Assembly: GCA_947259115.1 (NCBI GenBank)
Contig: CAMYKS010000018.1
Location: 24,937-88,936, forward strand
DNA length: 64,000 bases
Direction: 5' to 3'
Source of the DNA: an uncultured Desulfobulbaceae bacterium
GTDB lineage: Bacteria; Desulfobacterota; Desulfobulbia; Desulfobulbales; BM004
Of this stretch, positions 33,355-42,984 are shown piece by piece. Each line of letters opens with the position of its first letter. The stretch's first letter is position 1. Position numbers and translations under genes: made by a program. The notes under the pieces were generated by a model. That model was given only the letters and a program-made list of their open reading frames with translations. It searched no databases and was not told the DNA's origin.

Positions 33355-33999
33355 TTATTTTGCTCTCTTCTCCCAGTCTGCTAAAAATTTTTCCATACCG
33401 ATATCCGTGAGCGGATGCTTGGCCAGCTGAGCAATGACCTTAAAGGGAATCGTTGCAATATCCGCGCCAATTAGGGCAGTTTCCACAACATGGATGGGAT
33501 TACGGATACTGGCGACAATAATTTCTGTTTCATAGCCGTAATTTCCGTAGATATTCATAATATCACTCACCAGGTCCATGCCGACCTGGGATACATCATC
33601 CAGGCGTCCGACAAACGGGCTTACATAGGAAGCACCTGCCTTGGCTGCCATCAGCGCCTGCATGGGGGAAAATATCAGGGTAACATTAGTCCTGATGTTC
33701 TCATTGCTTAAAATTTTTACAGCTTTCAAGCCCTCGGTGGTCATGGGAATCTTGACCACGATATTCTCATGGAAAGCCGCAAGCTTCCTCCCCTCCTCAA
33801 CCATTCCTTCTGCATCAAGACTGATAACCTCCCCGTTGACCGGCCCGTCAACCAACTCGCATATCTCCCCCAGCAATTCCTCAAACGGCCTGTTCTCTTT
33901 GGCTATAAGCGAGGGATTCGTGGTGACGCCATCGACCATTCCCAGGGCATGTGCCATTTTTATCTCTTCAATATTTGCCGTATCAATAAAAAATTTCAT
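33355..33999 (-). CDS. fsa: transaldolase/fructose-6-phosphate aldolase-family enzyme
   Basis: A 214-residue short transaldolase (TalC/Fsa group). The barrel starts [14 protein letters not shown], with [13 protein letters not shown] and the Schiff-base Lys in VVKIPMT. Later segments are [12 protein letters not shown] and [11 protein letters not shown]. The short form acts either as transaldolase in the pentose pathway or as fructose-6-phosphate aldolase, and sequence alone does not settle which. Its start overlaps the YHS gene by 4 bases. Confidence 0.9.
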   Translation of the reverse strand: MKFFIDTANIEEIKMAHALGMVDGVTTNPSLIAKENRPFEELLGEICELVDGPVNGEVISLDAEGMVEEGRKLAAFHENIVVKIPMTTEGLKAVKILSNENIRTNVTLIFSPMQALMAAKAGASYVSPFVGRLDDVSQVGMDLVSDIMNIYGNYGYETEIIVASIRNPIHVVETALIGADIATIPFKVIAQLAKHPLTDIGMEKFLADWEKRAK

Positions 34000-34274
34000 T
34001 CTGCAGCTCCTTTTTTCTTAAGAAAAGTTTCACAGCACTTATTACTACAAAAATAATACATTTGCTTATCATTATGCAACTGAACCGCTTGCCCCTTTGG
34101 GATATAAGTATGACAGACCGGATCCTCAACCAGGATATCCCGTACTGCTCCTCCCGAGGCGGCAGCACCCTGTTTTTTACCGAAGCCTTTCTTTTTGCTG
34201 GAGCCGATGAGCAACCGGTACAGGATATAGATAAGGCAACCGATGATGAGAAGACGCAGCGGAGTCATTATCAA
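33996..34274 (-). CDS. membrane-anchored YHS-like protein
   Basis: A 92-residue protein with one N-terminal membrane segment (about 4-22), a basic Lys/Gly linker and a YHS-like domain with [15 protein letters not shown] and [14 protein letters not shown]. The usual PVCGM is PVCHT here. It belongs to the small PP0621-like family found in many Proteobacteria. Its ends overlap folK and the transaldolase gene by 4 bases each. Metal binding is likely; its function is unknown. Confidence 0.8.
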   Translation of the reverse strand: MIMTPLRLLIIGCLIYILYRLLIGSSKKKGFGKKQGAAASGGAVRDILVEDPVCHTYIPKGQAVQLHNDKQMYYFCSNKCCETFLKKKGAAE

Positions 34275-34807
34275 ATCTCATCTATAGGATCTGACCATGA
34301 AGTAAGAATAACCTGTAGGCCCTGACCTGTTTCCTGGTCCCTTTTTAACAGATCCTGCATCATTTCTACGGTTGTTCTACGGCTTACAGGATGCAACAGT
34401 TCCGGTCCGATTTCTGCCAGTGGTTTAAGAACAAAAAGCCGGTTGGCAATCTCAGGATGCGGAAGAGTTGCCCGTGGATCGTCACTTACCAGATCATCCC
34501 AGTAAAGCAGGTCAAGATCTAAACATCGGTCTTCAGGTATGCCTTCAAGGACTCTTTCCCTGCCAAGGCTTTTTTCAACAACAAACATTTCCCTAAGTAG
34601 TTCAAACGGTTGCAATGATGTTTCCAGGCTGCCGACAGCATTGATAAACCAGTTTTCCGATTCCATGCCGACTGGTTCAGACATGTAAGGACTTGAAAGG
34701 GCAAGAAGCCGCACTCCTTTGACCTTGCCAAGTTTGGCCCAAGCCTGAAGTATGTTTCCACGGCAATCGCCAAGGTTGGCGCCAAGCCCGATATACGCGA
34801 CAGTCAT
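34271..34807 (-). CDS. folK: 6-hydroxymethyl-7,8-dihydropterin pyrophosphokinase
   Basis: A 178-residue folate-pathway enzyme that pyrophosphorylates 6-hydroxymethyldihydropterin. It has YIGLGANLGDCRGNI at the N-terminus, then LGRERVLEGIPEDRCLDLDLLYW with the Mg-binding DLD, and LPHPEIANRLFVLKPLAEI. It is 14 bases downstream of dapL and overlaps the YHS gene by 4. Confidence 0.94.
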   Translation of the reverse strand: MTVAYIGLGANLGDCRGNILQAWAKLGKVKGVRLLALSSPYMSEPVGMESENWFINAVGSLETSLQPFELLREMFVVEKSLGRERVLEGIPEDRCLDLDLLYWDDLVSDDPRATLPHPEIANRLFVLKPLAEIGPELLHPVSRRTTVEMMQDLLKRDQETGQGLQVILTSWSDPIDEI

Positions 34808-34821
34808 TGGTTTGCAGGCCT

Positions 34822-35991
34822 CTAGAAGCCGATTTTAACGATGCGGTCTACTGCCTCTGCAAGCCTTTCCCGGGAAACAGTCAGTGCCATGCGGACATAT
34901 CCCTCACCAGGGGCGCCAAAGCCATTTCCGGGAGTGGCGACAATACCGGCCTTTTCAAGCAGGAGAGCTGCAAAAGTTGATGATGTATAACCGGAGGGGG
35001 CCTCAAACCATACATAAAATGTAGCCTTGGGAGACTCAGCGTTTATGCCGAGTTTTCTCAAACCGTCAACCAGGACATCACGGCGCTCCGTATAGATATG
35101 ACGCATGTCTGCAAGGCATTGCTGGTCGCCTTCCAGGGCCTCGATGCCGGCAACCTGTATGGCCTCGAAAATGCCGGAGTCAATATTGCTTTTTATTCTA
35201 CCGAGCCCCCCTATGATTTTCGCATTTCCTGCCGCCCAGCCAATTCTCCAACCGGTCATATTGTATGTTTTGGAAAGGGAATGGAACTCGATGCCGACGT
35301 CCATGGCACCTGGTGTCTCCAGGAAACTGGGAGGTACATAGCCATCAAAGGCCATCTCTGAATAGGCAAAATCATGGCAGATCATGATGTTATGCTTTTC
35401 GGCAAAACCCACAACTGTTCTAAAAAAATCAAGCGTTGCCGGGGCAGCGGTGGGGTTGTTCGGATAGTTCAAAAACATCATTTTGGCCTTATTGAGAATA
35501 TCCCCGGGAATGACGCTCAAGTCCGGTAGAAAATCATTTTCTTTCAGCAGAGGCATCTCATATGGAATGCCGCCTGCAAACATGGTGGCAATTGCATAAA
35601 CCGGATAGGCCGGGCTTGGCACAAGGACAACATCCCCTGTATTGATAAAGGCTAGCGGGATGTGGGCTATACCCTCCTTTGAACCGATGAGGGATACCAC
35701 TTCCTGTATTGGCTCAAGTTCGACAGCGGCCCGCTTCTTATACCAGCGGCCCACGGCTTCACGGAATGCATTCATACCCGTGTAGCTTGGGTACCTGTGA
35801 TAACGGGGCTCACTTGCTGCCTCGGCCAGTTTTTTAATAATATTATCCGGGGTGGGGAGGTCTGGATCGCCAACCCCAAGATCAATTACATCAATACCGC
35901 GGGACATTGCCTCTGCCTTTTTTCTATCCAGTTCTGCAAAAAGATACGGTGGAAGCTGTTTCAGTCTGTCTGCTTGTTCAATCGTTATCAT
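34822..35991 (-). CDS. dapL: LL-diaminopimelate aminotransferase
   Basis: A 389-residue class-I aminotransferase that converts tetrahydrodipicolinate to LL-diaminopimelate in one step, bypassing dapC/D/E. PLP Lys sits in FHSLSKTYNMTGWRIGW, and substrate-binding segments are YPSYTGMNAFREAV and NYPNNPTAA. It lies beside dapB/dapA/dapF/lysA, while no dapD or dapE is present, which supports the DapL assignment over other aminotransferases. Its own promoter probably lies in the gap to dapB. Confidence 0.92.
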   Translation of the reverse strand: MITIEQADRLKQLPPYLFAELDRKKAEAMSRGIDVIDLGVGDPDLPTPDNIIKKLAEAASEPRYHRYPSYTGMNAFREAVGRWYKKRAAVELEPIQEVVSLIGSKEGIAHIPLAFINTGDVVLVPSPAYPVYAIATMFAGGIPYEMPLLKENDFLPDLSVIPGDILNKAKMMFLNYPNNPTAAPATLDFFRTVVGFAEKHNIMICHDFAYSEMAFDGYVPPSFLETPGAMDVGIEFHSLSKTYNMTGWRIGWAAGNAKIIGGLGRIKSNIDSGIFEAIQVAGIEALEGDQQCLADMRHIYTERRDVLVDGLRKLGINAESPKATFYVWFEAPSGYTSSTFAALLLEKAGIVATPGNGFGAPGEGYVRMALTVSRERLAEAVDRIVKIGF

Positions 35992-36324
35992 CTCTGGAAT
36001 GCCTTGTTGTGTGGTTAAAATTATTCTTGCCTATTCCATTGTACAAAAATTACGCCATCCGGATAAGGGTCAGATATCTCGAGCCTGGCGTAAAGTATGT
36101 TTACTTAAAACAACAACATCTGAAAACGCTCTTGACACGATACAGGTGCAGATGCCGGGTGTCTCCGTCAATCTTCGTCTCGTATCGCATGACGACAATT
36201 TTCGTATGCTGATAATCGTCCTGCCGCTTTGTGGTAGGACAACAGGATTATTTGCTGTAGTAAAACCATGCGAACACTCGAATAACGGTGCAAATGCGCC
36301 AGGATCGTTTTATGAATTCTCGCT
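35992..36324. other. intergenic gap between dapB and dapL
   Basis: A 333-base gap. A plus-strand frame stays open across much of it and ends at 36328, but it has no homology I can see, poor start context and overlaps the dapB end. I find no terminator or riboswitch. It probably contains the dapL promoter. Confidence 0.4.
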
Positions 36325-37134
36325 TTAGAGATCCTGGAGGCCCAAGACATCGAACATGGTATACAGACCATTGGGCTGATTCACCACCCAGGCTGCTGCC
36401 AGGGCTGCCCCACGGGCAAAGTTGTCTCTGCTGTGGGCCCGGTGAGTTAACTCAAGCCGCTCACCGGCTCCGGCAAAGTATACGGTATGCTCCCCGACAA
36501 TATCACCGGCCCTGATGGTCTGCAAACCAATCTCCCTATCGGTGCGCTCACCGATTATACCGTGCCGGGAAAATACGCCGTCTTTGTCAAGATCACGCCC
36601 CACTGCCCGGGCCATCAATTCGCCAAGCTTCATGGCCGTACCGCTGGGAGCATCTTTTTTCATCCTGTGATGGGCTTCAACGATTTCCATATCATAGTCA
36701 TTTCCCAATATGCTCGCCACCTTGGCAGCCAATTTGAAAAGCACATTAACACCCACCGCCATATTCGGGGCCTGCACACAGGGGAAACTCTTCGTAAGAT
36801 CAGCCAGTTCCCGGATATTTTCAGGGCTCAAACCGGTGGTGCCTATGACCATGGCCCTGTTCTTTTCAGCGGCCCGTCTGGCAATCTGCATGGTTGCCTC
36901 GTGAAAGGTGAAATCGATAATGACATCACCCTGGTCAATGACGGCATCAAGCCCAGCCGCCACCTCGATACCGTTCGTGCCGTAGCCCCCCAGTTCGCCC
37001 ATATCTTTACCCAGGTCAGGGCTGTCACCCCTTTCAAAACCGGCAGCAACCTGCAAATCCGCATGTTCATTCACCATGTGGCCAATGCGCCTGCCCATGC
37101 GTCCGGCTGCACCGGCAATAATGACCTTTGTCAT
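36325..37134 (-). CDS. dapB: 4-hydroxy-tetrahydrodipicolinate reductase
   Basis: A 269-residue NAD(P)H-dependent reductase of lysine/DAP synthesis. It has the dinucleotide-binding GAAGRMGRRIG, the nucleotide-contacting GTTGLSPENI and the catalytic VEAHHRMKKDAPSGTA. Length is normal for DapB. It lies 67 bases after dapA in the lysA-dapF-dapA-dapB-dapL run. Confidence 0.96.
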   Translation of the reverse strand: MTKVIIAGAAGRMGRRIGHMVNEHADLQVAAGFERGDSPDLGKDMGELGGYGTNGIEVAAGLDAVIDQGDVIIDFTFHEATMQIARRAAEKNRAMVIGTTGLSPENIRELADLTKSFPCVQAPNMAVGVNVLFKLAAKVASILGNDYDMEIVEAHHRMKKDAPSGTAMKLGELMARAVGRDLDKDGVFSRHGIIGERTDREIGLQTIRAGDIVGEHTVYFAGAGERLELTHRAHSRDNFARGAALAAAWVVNQPNGLYTMFDVLGLQDL

Positions 37135-37201
37135 ATCTTTCTCCTCGGTTTCTTAAACACCAGCTTCACCACTTCCAACTCAAAACACTGCGCCCAAAAC
37201 A

Positions 37202-38083
37202 TTATATCAAGCCGTAAGCGGCAAGGGCTGCCTTCAGCCTGGCCAACGTCGCCTCATCCATGTTGTAGAGAGGCAGGCGCGGCGTACCGGATTTGATTTT
37301 CCCCATTAACTCCAGTGATTTTTTCGCCGGCACAGGGTTTGTATCATAAAACATCGCATTCATGAGCGGGAAAAGTTTGTAATGCAGTTGCTTCGCCTTG
37401 GACAGATCTCCGGCCAGGGCGGCATCCATCATTTGCGCCATATCCTTTGGCGCCACATTGGACGTCACGGAGATCACCCCGGTTCCGCCTAGTAAAACCG
37501 TGGCCATTGACGTAAAGTCGTCTCCGGAAAGTACTGCAAAATCCTTGGGACAGAGCCTGATGACCTCGCTGACCTGGTTCAGATCGCCTGTTGCATCCTT
37601 GATGCCGGCGATAGTATCAATTTGCGCCAGCCGTGCAACAGTCTGGGGCAGAACATTGGAACTTGTTCTGCTCGGAACGTTATACAAAATTATGGGGATA
37701 TCCACAGCTTCTGCCACAGCTTTATAATGGTGATACAGGCCTTCCTGGGAAGGTTTATTGTAATAAGGTGACACCATGAGCACTCCATCTGCACCGGCCT
37801 GCTTTGCATGCCTCGTCAGATCAATGGCCTCGGATGTGCTGTTTGAACCTGATCCAGCCACAACAGGCACCCGGCCGTTGACTGTCTTGACTGTTAATTC
37901 CACCACCCGGTGATGCTCCTCATGGCTCATGGTGGCCGACTCGCCGGTGGTGCCGCAGGGAACGATACCATGGGTGCCGTTTGCAATATGAAATTCAATA
38001 AGTTCCACCAACCCCTGCTCATCAAGCTTTCCATCGATAAAGGGAGTTACAACCGCCACAAAAGCTCCACGAAAAATACTCAT
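37202..38083 (-). CDS. dapA: 4-hydroxy-tetrahydrodipicolinate synthase
   Basis: A 293-residue aldolase-type barrel that condenses pyruvate with aspartate semialdehyde. It has GTTGESATMSHEEH, catalytic Tyr in LYNVPSRTSSNV, Schiff-base Lys in IAGIKDATGD and GDDFTSMATVLLGGTGVISV. Length and order are normal. It is the first committed step to lysine and DAP and precedes dapB. Confidence 0.96.
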   Translation of the reverse strand: MSIFRGAFVAVVTPFIDGKLDEQGLVELIEFHIANGTHGIVPCGTTGESATMSHEEHHRVVELTVKTVNGRVPVVAGSGSNSTSEAIDLTRHAKQAGADGVLMVSPYYNKPSQEGLYHHYKAVAEAVDIPIILYNVPSRTSSNVLPQTVARLAQIDTIAGIKDATGDLNQVSEVIRLCPKDFAVLSGDDFTSMATVLLGGTGVISVTSNVAPKDMAQMMDAALAGDLSKAKQLHYKLFPLMNAMFYDTNPVPAKKSLELMGKIKSGTPRLPLYNMDEATLARLKAALAAYGLI

Positions 38084-38188
38084 CCTCTCACTCCTCCTTC
38101 AGACATTATTTGAATCATCTTCATAATTATATAAACACCTTAGCGATTGAAAATAGTTTTTACCAGTTTAATTAAGAATGGCCCGATC

Positions 38189-39064
38189 TTATTCAAGCAG
38201 CGCATCCGGGCCCATCTCCCCTTGGTAAACGCTATGGGCCGGACCTTCCAGGAAAATACCGGCCGCAAGGTCAAGCTCTCTCTCATTCCCCTCTCCTTGC
38301 AGAGAAAAGTGAATTTTCAGCTGTTCCCCTCCCGAGGTAATCACCGTAACAGGAGGGTTGGCCTGTTCCAGAAGGGCTGCTACCAGTGCCGATGCAACAG
38401 CACCTGTACCGCAGGCCATGGTTTCACCTTCGACCCCACGCTCATAGGTCCGCACCATCAATGTATCATTGGCGAGCACCTGGGTAAAATTGGCATTGGT
38501 GCCGGCAGGCTGAAAGGCTTCATGGAAACGTACTTCCCTGCCCCAATCAGCCACCGGGGCCATGGCAGCGTCATTGACAACTACCACTGTATGCGGCACG
38601 CCGGTATTGATAAAGTGCAGCGTCTGTTCCCTGCGACCTATGGTCAAGGGAATATTTAAGCGCAAATCCTCCGGGGCCGTCAAGCGTATCTTAACCAAGT
38701 CTGCCGACCCGTTGAGAATAAAGGCCTCAATTTCGCCGGCATCCGTTTCAAATCGCATGGTTGCAAGTGCAATATTTTTTTCATAGGCAAACCTGGCAGC
38801 ACATCTGGCGCCATTTCCACACATCTCGGCCCTGCTCCCATCACCATTATAAAACTGCCAGCGAAAATCAGCCGCAGGGGAATTCTCAATCAGTATCAGG
38901 CCGTCTGCGCCAAGGGAAAACCTTCTTCTGCAGACAAGGCGGGCAAAGTCCGGTTGGTCAGCCTCGGCGATAAAAGGGACCCTGTGGTCAATAATGATAA
39001 AATCATTACCCGTACCGCTCAACTTTGTAAAAGGGATAGGATAATTGAAGTCTTGTGTATTCAT
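38189..39064 (-). CDS. dapF: diaminopimelate epimerase
   Basis: A 291-residue cofactor-independent epimerase that interconverts LL- and meso-DAP. It has the start FTKLSGTGNDFIIID, first catalytic Cys in MCGNGARCAARFA and the second in TMACGTGAVASAL. It supplies meso-DAP for LysA and for peptidoglycan. A short hairpin repeat (39090-39192) separates it from lysA. Confidence 0.95.
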   Translation of the reverse strand: MNTQDFNYPIPFTKLSGTGNDFIIIDHRVPFIAEADQPDFARLVCRRRFSLGADGLILIENSPAADFRWQFYNGDGSRAEMCGNGARCAARFAYEKNIALATMRFETDAGEIEAFILNGSADLVKIRLTAPEDLRLNIPLTIGRREQTLHFINTGVPHTVVVVNDAAMAPVADWGREVRFHEAFQPAGTNANFTQVLANDTLMVRTYERGVEGETMACGTGAVASALVAALLEQANPPVTVITSGGEQLKIHFSLQGEGNERELDLAAGIFLEGPAHSVYQGEMGPDALLE

Positions 39065-39089
39065 GATCTAAGAATCTGTCTGGTTTACC

Positions 39090-39192
39090 AGGAGCCTGTC
39101 AGAGAATTACTAATCTACTGCAAAAGCGAGAGAATCGGCTCAAATTTCCGTAAATTTTCTTTAAATAGCGCTGCTATTCGCATCAATTCCCT
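39090..39192 (+). repeat. short hairpin-core repeat (copy B) between lysA and dapF
   Basis: It begins AGGAGCCTGTC and holds the 27-base core at 39158-39184, the exact reverse complement of 28632-28658; the match runs on for five more bases. It ends at CTAGCGGA. In copy A the core is inverted relative to the AGGAGCCTGTC end. Confidence 0.65.
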
Positions 39193-39227
39193 AGCGGAGA
39201 ATCAGTCGCATTAGTCGTTGCAGTGCC

Positions 39228-40499
39228 CTATTCCAGAAAATCCGGGATGGATTCATCCCGGATAAGCGTTTCATAATTTTCACGCTCACGGATGATATAA
39301 AACTGATCATCCTTGACCAGGACCTCTGCCGCCCGCGGCCTGGAATTGTAATTTGAAGACATGGTAAATCCATAGGCGCCGCTACTCATGACTGCCATCA
39401 GGTCCCCCTGATCAAAAGCCGGGAGCTCGCGGTCCCTGGCCAGAAAATCACCTGATTCGCAGATAGGCCCGACCACATCGACAATCTGCAGTGACTCTTC
39501 ATCCGGCTGCCCGGCTTTCTTCTTCACCGGCAGAATATCATGATGGGCGTCATACAGGCTGGGGCGAGCCAGGTCATTCATGGCCGCATCCACAATAATA
39601 AAATTCTTTGTCCCGGTCTGCTTTGTATATAAAACCCGACTTATGAGAATTCCTGCATTACTGACTATAACCCGGCCCGGTTCCAGTATCAAGGTGCACT
39701 CCAAGCCTTCCATCTCATCCTTCAGAGCCCGGGCATACTCCTGGGGGTGGGGCGGCTTTTCATCCAGGTAGCGCACACCAAGCCCGCCGCCCAGGTCCAG
39801 ATAATCTATGGAAATTCCGTGTGCTTCAAGCTTGTTGATGAACAGTTTCACCTTCTGCAGCGTTTCGGTGAACGGCGAAATTTCCGTCAACTGGGAGCCG
39901 ATATGGCAACTCACCCCCAGGATCTTTATGTGGGACATGTTCCTGGCGCGCAGATAGATCTTTTCAGCTTGCTCAATGGGGATTCCGAACTTGTTTTTTG
40001 CCAGCCCGGTTGAAATATAGGCATGGGTCTTCGGATCCACATCAGGGTTTATGCGGAAAGAGACAGGGGCCACAAGATCCTGCTCCAGGGCGACCTGCTG
40101 CAGCCTCTCCAGTTCCTGCTCGGACTCAACGTTAAACATCAGGATGTCGGAAACGAGTCCGTATCGCAGTTCCTCCTCCGTCTTGCCGACCCCGGAATAG
40201 ATTATCCTGCGAGGACCTATTCCGGCTTTCAGAGAGCGGTAGAGCTCCCCTCCTGATACAATATCCGCCCCTGCGCCCAAGGTAGAAAAAAGGCGCAGAA
40301 CGGCAAGGTTGGAGCAGGATTTGACCGCAAAGCAGGTAAGGTGGGGCAATTCACCGAAACTCTTGTCAAAAGTGTTAAAATGATGCGTCAGCGTTGCACT
40401 GCTGTACAGGTAAAAAGGAGTTCCGACCTCCCTGGCAATATCAGATATTGCTACAGATTCACAGTACAACTCATTGTCTTTATAAATGAAATGATGCAT
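39228..40499 (-). CDS. lysA: diaminopimelate decarboxylase
   Basis: A 423-residue PLP enzyme that makes lysine from meso-DAP. It has PLP Lys in CFAVKSCSNLAVLRL, the barrel motif VSCHIGSQLTEI, the glycine loop GGGLGVRY and the substrate-binding CESGDFLA. The start at 40499 (MHHFIYKD) follows AAAGGGATA and is preferred to the longer frame beginning at 40544. It lies 41 bases downstream of the Fn3 lipoprotein gene. Confidence 0.95.
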   Translation of the reverse strand: MHHFIYKDNELYCESVAISDIAREVGTPFYLYSSATLTHHFNTFDKSFGELPHLTCFAVKSCSNLAVLRLFSTLGAGADIVSGGELYRSLKAGIGPRRIIYSGVGKTEEELRYGLVSDILMFNVESEQELERLQQVALEQDLVAPVSFRINPDVDPKTHAYISTGLAKNKFGIPIEQAEKIYLRARNMSHIKILGVSCHIGSQLTEISPFTETLQKVKLFINKLEAHGISIDYLDLGGGLGVRYLDEKPPHPQEYARALKDEMEGLECTLILEPGRVIVSNAGILISRVLYTKQTGTKNFIIVDAAMNDLARPSLYDAHHDILPVKKKAGQPDEESLQIVDVVGPICESGDFLARDRELPAFDQGDLMAVMSSGAYGFTMSSNYNSRPRAAEVLVKDDQFYIIRERENYETLIRDESIPDFLE

Positions 40500-40540
40500 T
40501 ATCCCTTTCTTCTCTTTAATAAAAAAATTTGTAACGGCCC

Positions 40541-41593
40541 TCACCTCAGGTGTATGACCGCTTCCTCGGCCGGCAAACTCTCATTAGCCGGTTGCGCCGT
40601 ATCAAAAGAGGTTACTGAATAGAACCATTTCCCGCCGGATAGCATGGAGTGGTCAGTATACTGATTCTTATCAGGTCCCACTTCTGCAAGCAACTCAGGT
40701 GTGGAAGATATACCTCTCCTGCGATATATTTTATAACCGGCCAGATTATCGTGTGCGACCGCCTGCCAGGCTAGTTTAACCCCTCCGGGGATTTCAATGG
40801 CTACCAGGTGCCGGGGCTGGGGCGGCGGCGTCTGATCCAGAGGCATCGCGGCTACGATTTGACTTGCTCCTCCTGCCTGTACTGTATCAGCAGATACTGC
40901 CAGGGCCCGTACCTGGTAAAAATAATACCTTTCATTTTGCAGCCCGCTATCTAAAAATCTTGCTTCATGGACAGGTTCCCCAAGTGTTGAAAAATCAGTG
41001 TGTTCGCTCTTGCGATAGACCTGGTACTGGGGATCATGTTCCAGGGGCTCACCTTCGATATTCTCTACTACCGGGTCCCACACCAGGGTGATTGTTCCAT
41101 CGCCAGGTTCAGCCTGAAGCCCCTGGGGAACTTTTGGAGATACATTCCAGACAAACGATACCACATTAGAGTCGCTGCTGGAGTACCACCAGCTGGTCCG
41201 GGAGCGGACCTTGTAGAGATACCGGTAGCCCCTTTGCAGGAACCCTTCAATATATGAAGCAGTCCTGTCATTCCCTGATGCAGGCAAGCGTCCTCCAGCA
41301 ATCTCAATCGGCTCTTCATAATGAACCGGGCATCCCTGGCAAAATTCATCTTCAGGGATAACGGCTCGATATATCTCAAAACTATCAATGGCCTGCAACC
41401 TATCACCATTTTCCATTTCTGCAGGATAACCCCACATCAGCGTAACACCCTTTTCATCGAGAATATACCGCAGGTCAACGATTTTCTCGGGTGCAAGCTT
41501 CTGGGGAGGCACCAAGGTTGTCTTTCTGCCGCAGCCGGACAAAAGCGTTATGAGCAAAAGGACCGTTACTGCGCTGAGGCTTTCAAATTTCAT
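40541..41593 (-). CDS. fibronectin type III lipoprotein
   Basis: A 350-residue lipoprotein (lipobox LLSGC, Cys about 21) with three Fn3-like repeats. Each has conserved Trp/Tyr and YxVYR or YKIYRR segments (for example FEIYRAVI, YQVYRKSE and YKIYRRRG). Fn3 domains mediate binding at the cell surface. A short lipoprotein often precedes lysA in Proteobacteria, but this one is far larger. Its start overlaps argH by 4 bases. Function is unknown. Confidence 0.82.
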   Translation of the reverse strand: MKFESLSAVTVLLLITLLSGCGRKTTLVPPQKLAPEKIVDLRYILDEKGVTLMWGYPAEMENGDRLQAIDSFEIYRAVIPEDEFCQGCPVHYEEPIEIAGGRLPASGNDRTASYIEGFLQRGYRYLYKVRSRTSWWYSSSDSNVVSFVWNVSPKVPQGLQAEPGDGTITLVWDPVVENIEGEPLEHDPQYQVYRKSEHTDFSTLGEPVHEARFLDSGLQNERYYFYQVRALAVSADTVQAGGASQIVAAMPLDQTPPPQPRHLVAIEIPGGVKLAWQAVAHDNLAGYKIYRRRGISSTPELLAEVGPDKNQYTDHSMLSGGKWFYSVTSFDTAQPANESLPAEEAVIHLR

Positions 41594-42984
41594 ATTCCCA
41601 AATCAGTTTCAGCCTTCTCAAGTGCCGGCATGACTGCGGATTCTGCTGTTCCGCCTGCAGTTTTGCGGCTGTTGACAGAACCCTCGCCAGCCAACACATC
41701 GAAGACATCCTCTGTAATTGTTCCACTGAACTCCTGCAGATCTCTGAGGCTCAAATCGGTCAGATCCTTGGCATTTGCAATGCAGTAGGCAACTGCCTGG
41801 CCGACAATTGCATGGGCCTGCCGGAAAGGAATATTCTTCCGCACCAGGTATTCAGCCAGATCCGTTGCGGTCATAAATCCCTTTTCCGTGGCATGGCCCA
41901 GAATTTCACGGTTAAATGAAAGGCCGGACAGCAAATCAGCCATAACCGCCAATGACTGACTTACGGTATCAACCGTATCGAAAACAGGTTCCTTATCTTC
42001 CTGGAGATCCCGGTTGTAGGTCATGGGCAAGCCCTTGAGCACAGTCAACAGAGCCATGAGATTGCCAAGCACCCGACCACTTTTGCCCCGGATAAGTTCC
42101 GGCATGTCTGGATTTTTTTTCTGGGGCATGATGCTGCTTCCCGTACAGAACCGGTCTGCAATTTCGACAAAATTAAACTCCTGGCTGGTCCATAATACCA
42201 GTTCTTCAGAGAAGCGGCTCAGGTGGATCTGGATCAAGCCGCAGGCAGCCAGGAATTCAACCATAAAATCCCTGTCACTCACGGCATCCATGGAGTTGGC
42301 GCTAACTGCAGAAAATCCCAGTTCCCGGGCCACAAAATCCCTGTCAATGGGCAGACTCGTACCGGCCAGGGCGCCGCTGCCCAGAGGCAATATATTTATG
42401 CGCTTCAAGCAGTCGCTTAAACGGGCCTTATCCCGTGAAAACATCTCGTAGTAGGCCAACAGGTGATGCGCAAGCAGAACAGGCTGAGCCCGCTGCAGGT
42501 GGGTGTATCCAGGCATAATAACACCAAGGTATTCCCGTGCCAGGATGACAAAGCCCTTCTGCAGGTCTGAGAGGAGCGTTATGAGGTGCTGGCTCTCGTG
42601 CCTCAGATAGAGGCGCATATCAAGGGCAACCTGGTCGTTGCGGCTCCTGGCAGTATGGAGTTTCTCCCCAGCCTGTCCCGTTTTTTCAACCAGCACCTTT
42701 TCAATATTCATATGGATGTCCTCCAGTTCCGGCCGGAAGACAAAGGTGTTGTTTTCAATTTCAGATTCGATCTCCGTCAACCCACCCAGTATCTGTTCAA
42801 GTTCCGCAGAATTGAGCAAGCCTACTTTGGCAAGCATTTTGGCATGGGCCATGCTCCCGGCAATATCATACCGGTAGAGACGCTTATCAAAATGGATTGA
42901 GGCGCTGAACGTTTCAGCTGAGGTCGCGGTCTTTTCTGTAAACCGGCCACCCCATGGTTTATCGGTTCCTGTTTTTGTTTTCAT
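41590..42984 (-). CDS. argH: argininosuccinate lyase
   Basis: A 464-residue fumarase-superfamily enzyme that releases arginine and fumarate from argininosuccinate. It has the signature [28 protein letters not shown] and the helix [13 protein letters not shown]. It overlaps argG by 4 bases (ATGA) and the Fn3 lipoprotein by 4, so the three are coupled. Confidence 0.97.
   Translation of the reverse strand: MKTKTGTDKPWGGRFTEKTATSAETFSASIHFDKRLYRYDIAGSMAHAKMLAKVGLLNSAELEQILGGLTEIESEIENNTFVFRPELEDIHMNIEKVLVEKTGQAGEKLHTARSRNDQVALDMRLYLRHESQHLITLLSDLQKGFVILAREYLGVIMPGYTHLQRAQPVLLAHHLLAYYEMFSRDKARLSDCLKRINILPLGSGALAGTSLPIDRDFVARELGFSAVSANSMDAVSDRDFMVEFLAACGLIQIHLSRFSEELVLWTSQEFNFVEIADRFCTGSSIMPQKKNPDMPELIRGKSGRVLGNLMALLTVLKGLPMTYNRDLQEDKEPVFDTVDTVSQSLAVMADLLSGLSFNREILGHATEKGFMTATDLAEYLVRKNIPFRQAHAIVGQAVAYCIANAKDLTDLSLRDLQEFSGTITEDVFDVLAGEGSVNSRKTAGGTAESAVMPALEKAETDLGI

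Noticed and set aside
36012..36328. Plus-strand frame in the dapB-dapL gap
   Set aside because: No RBS, no family resemblance, and it runs into the dapB end; probably chance.
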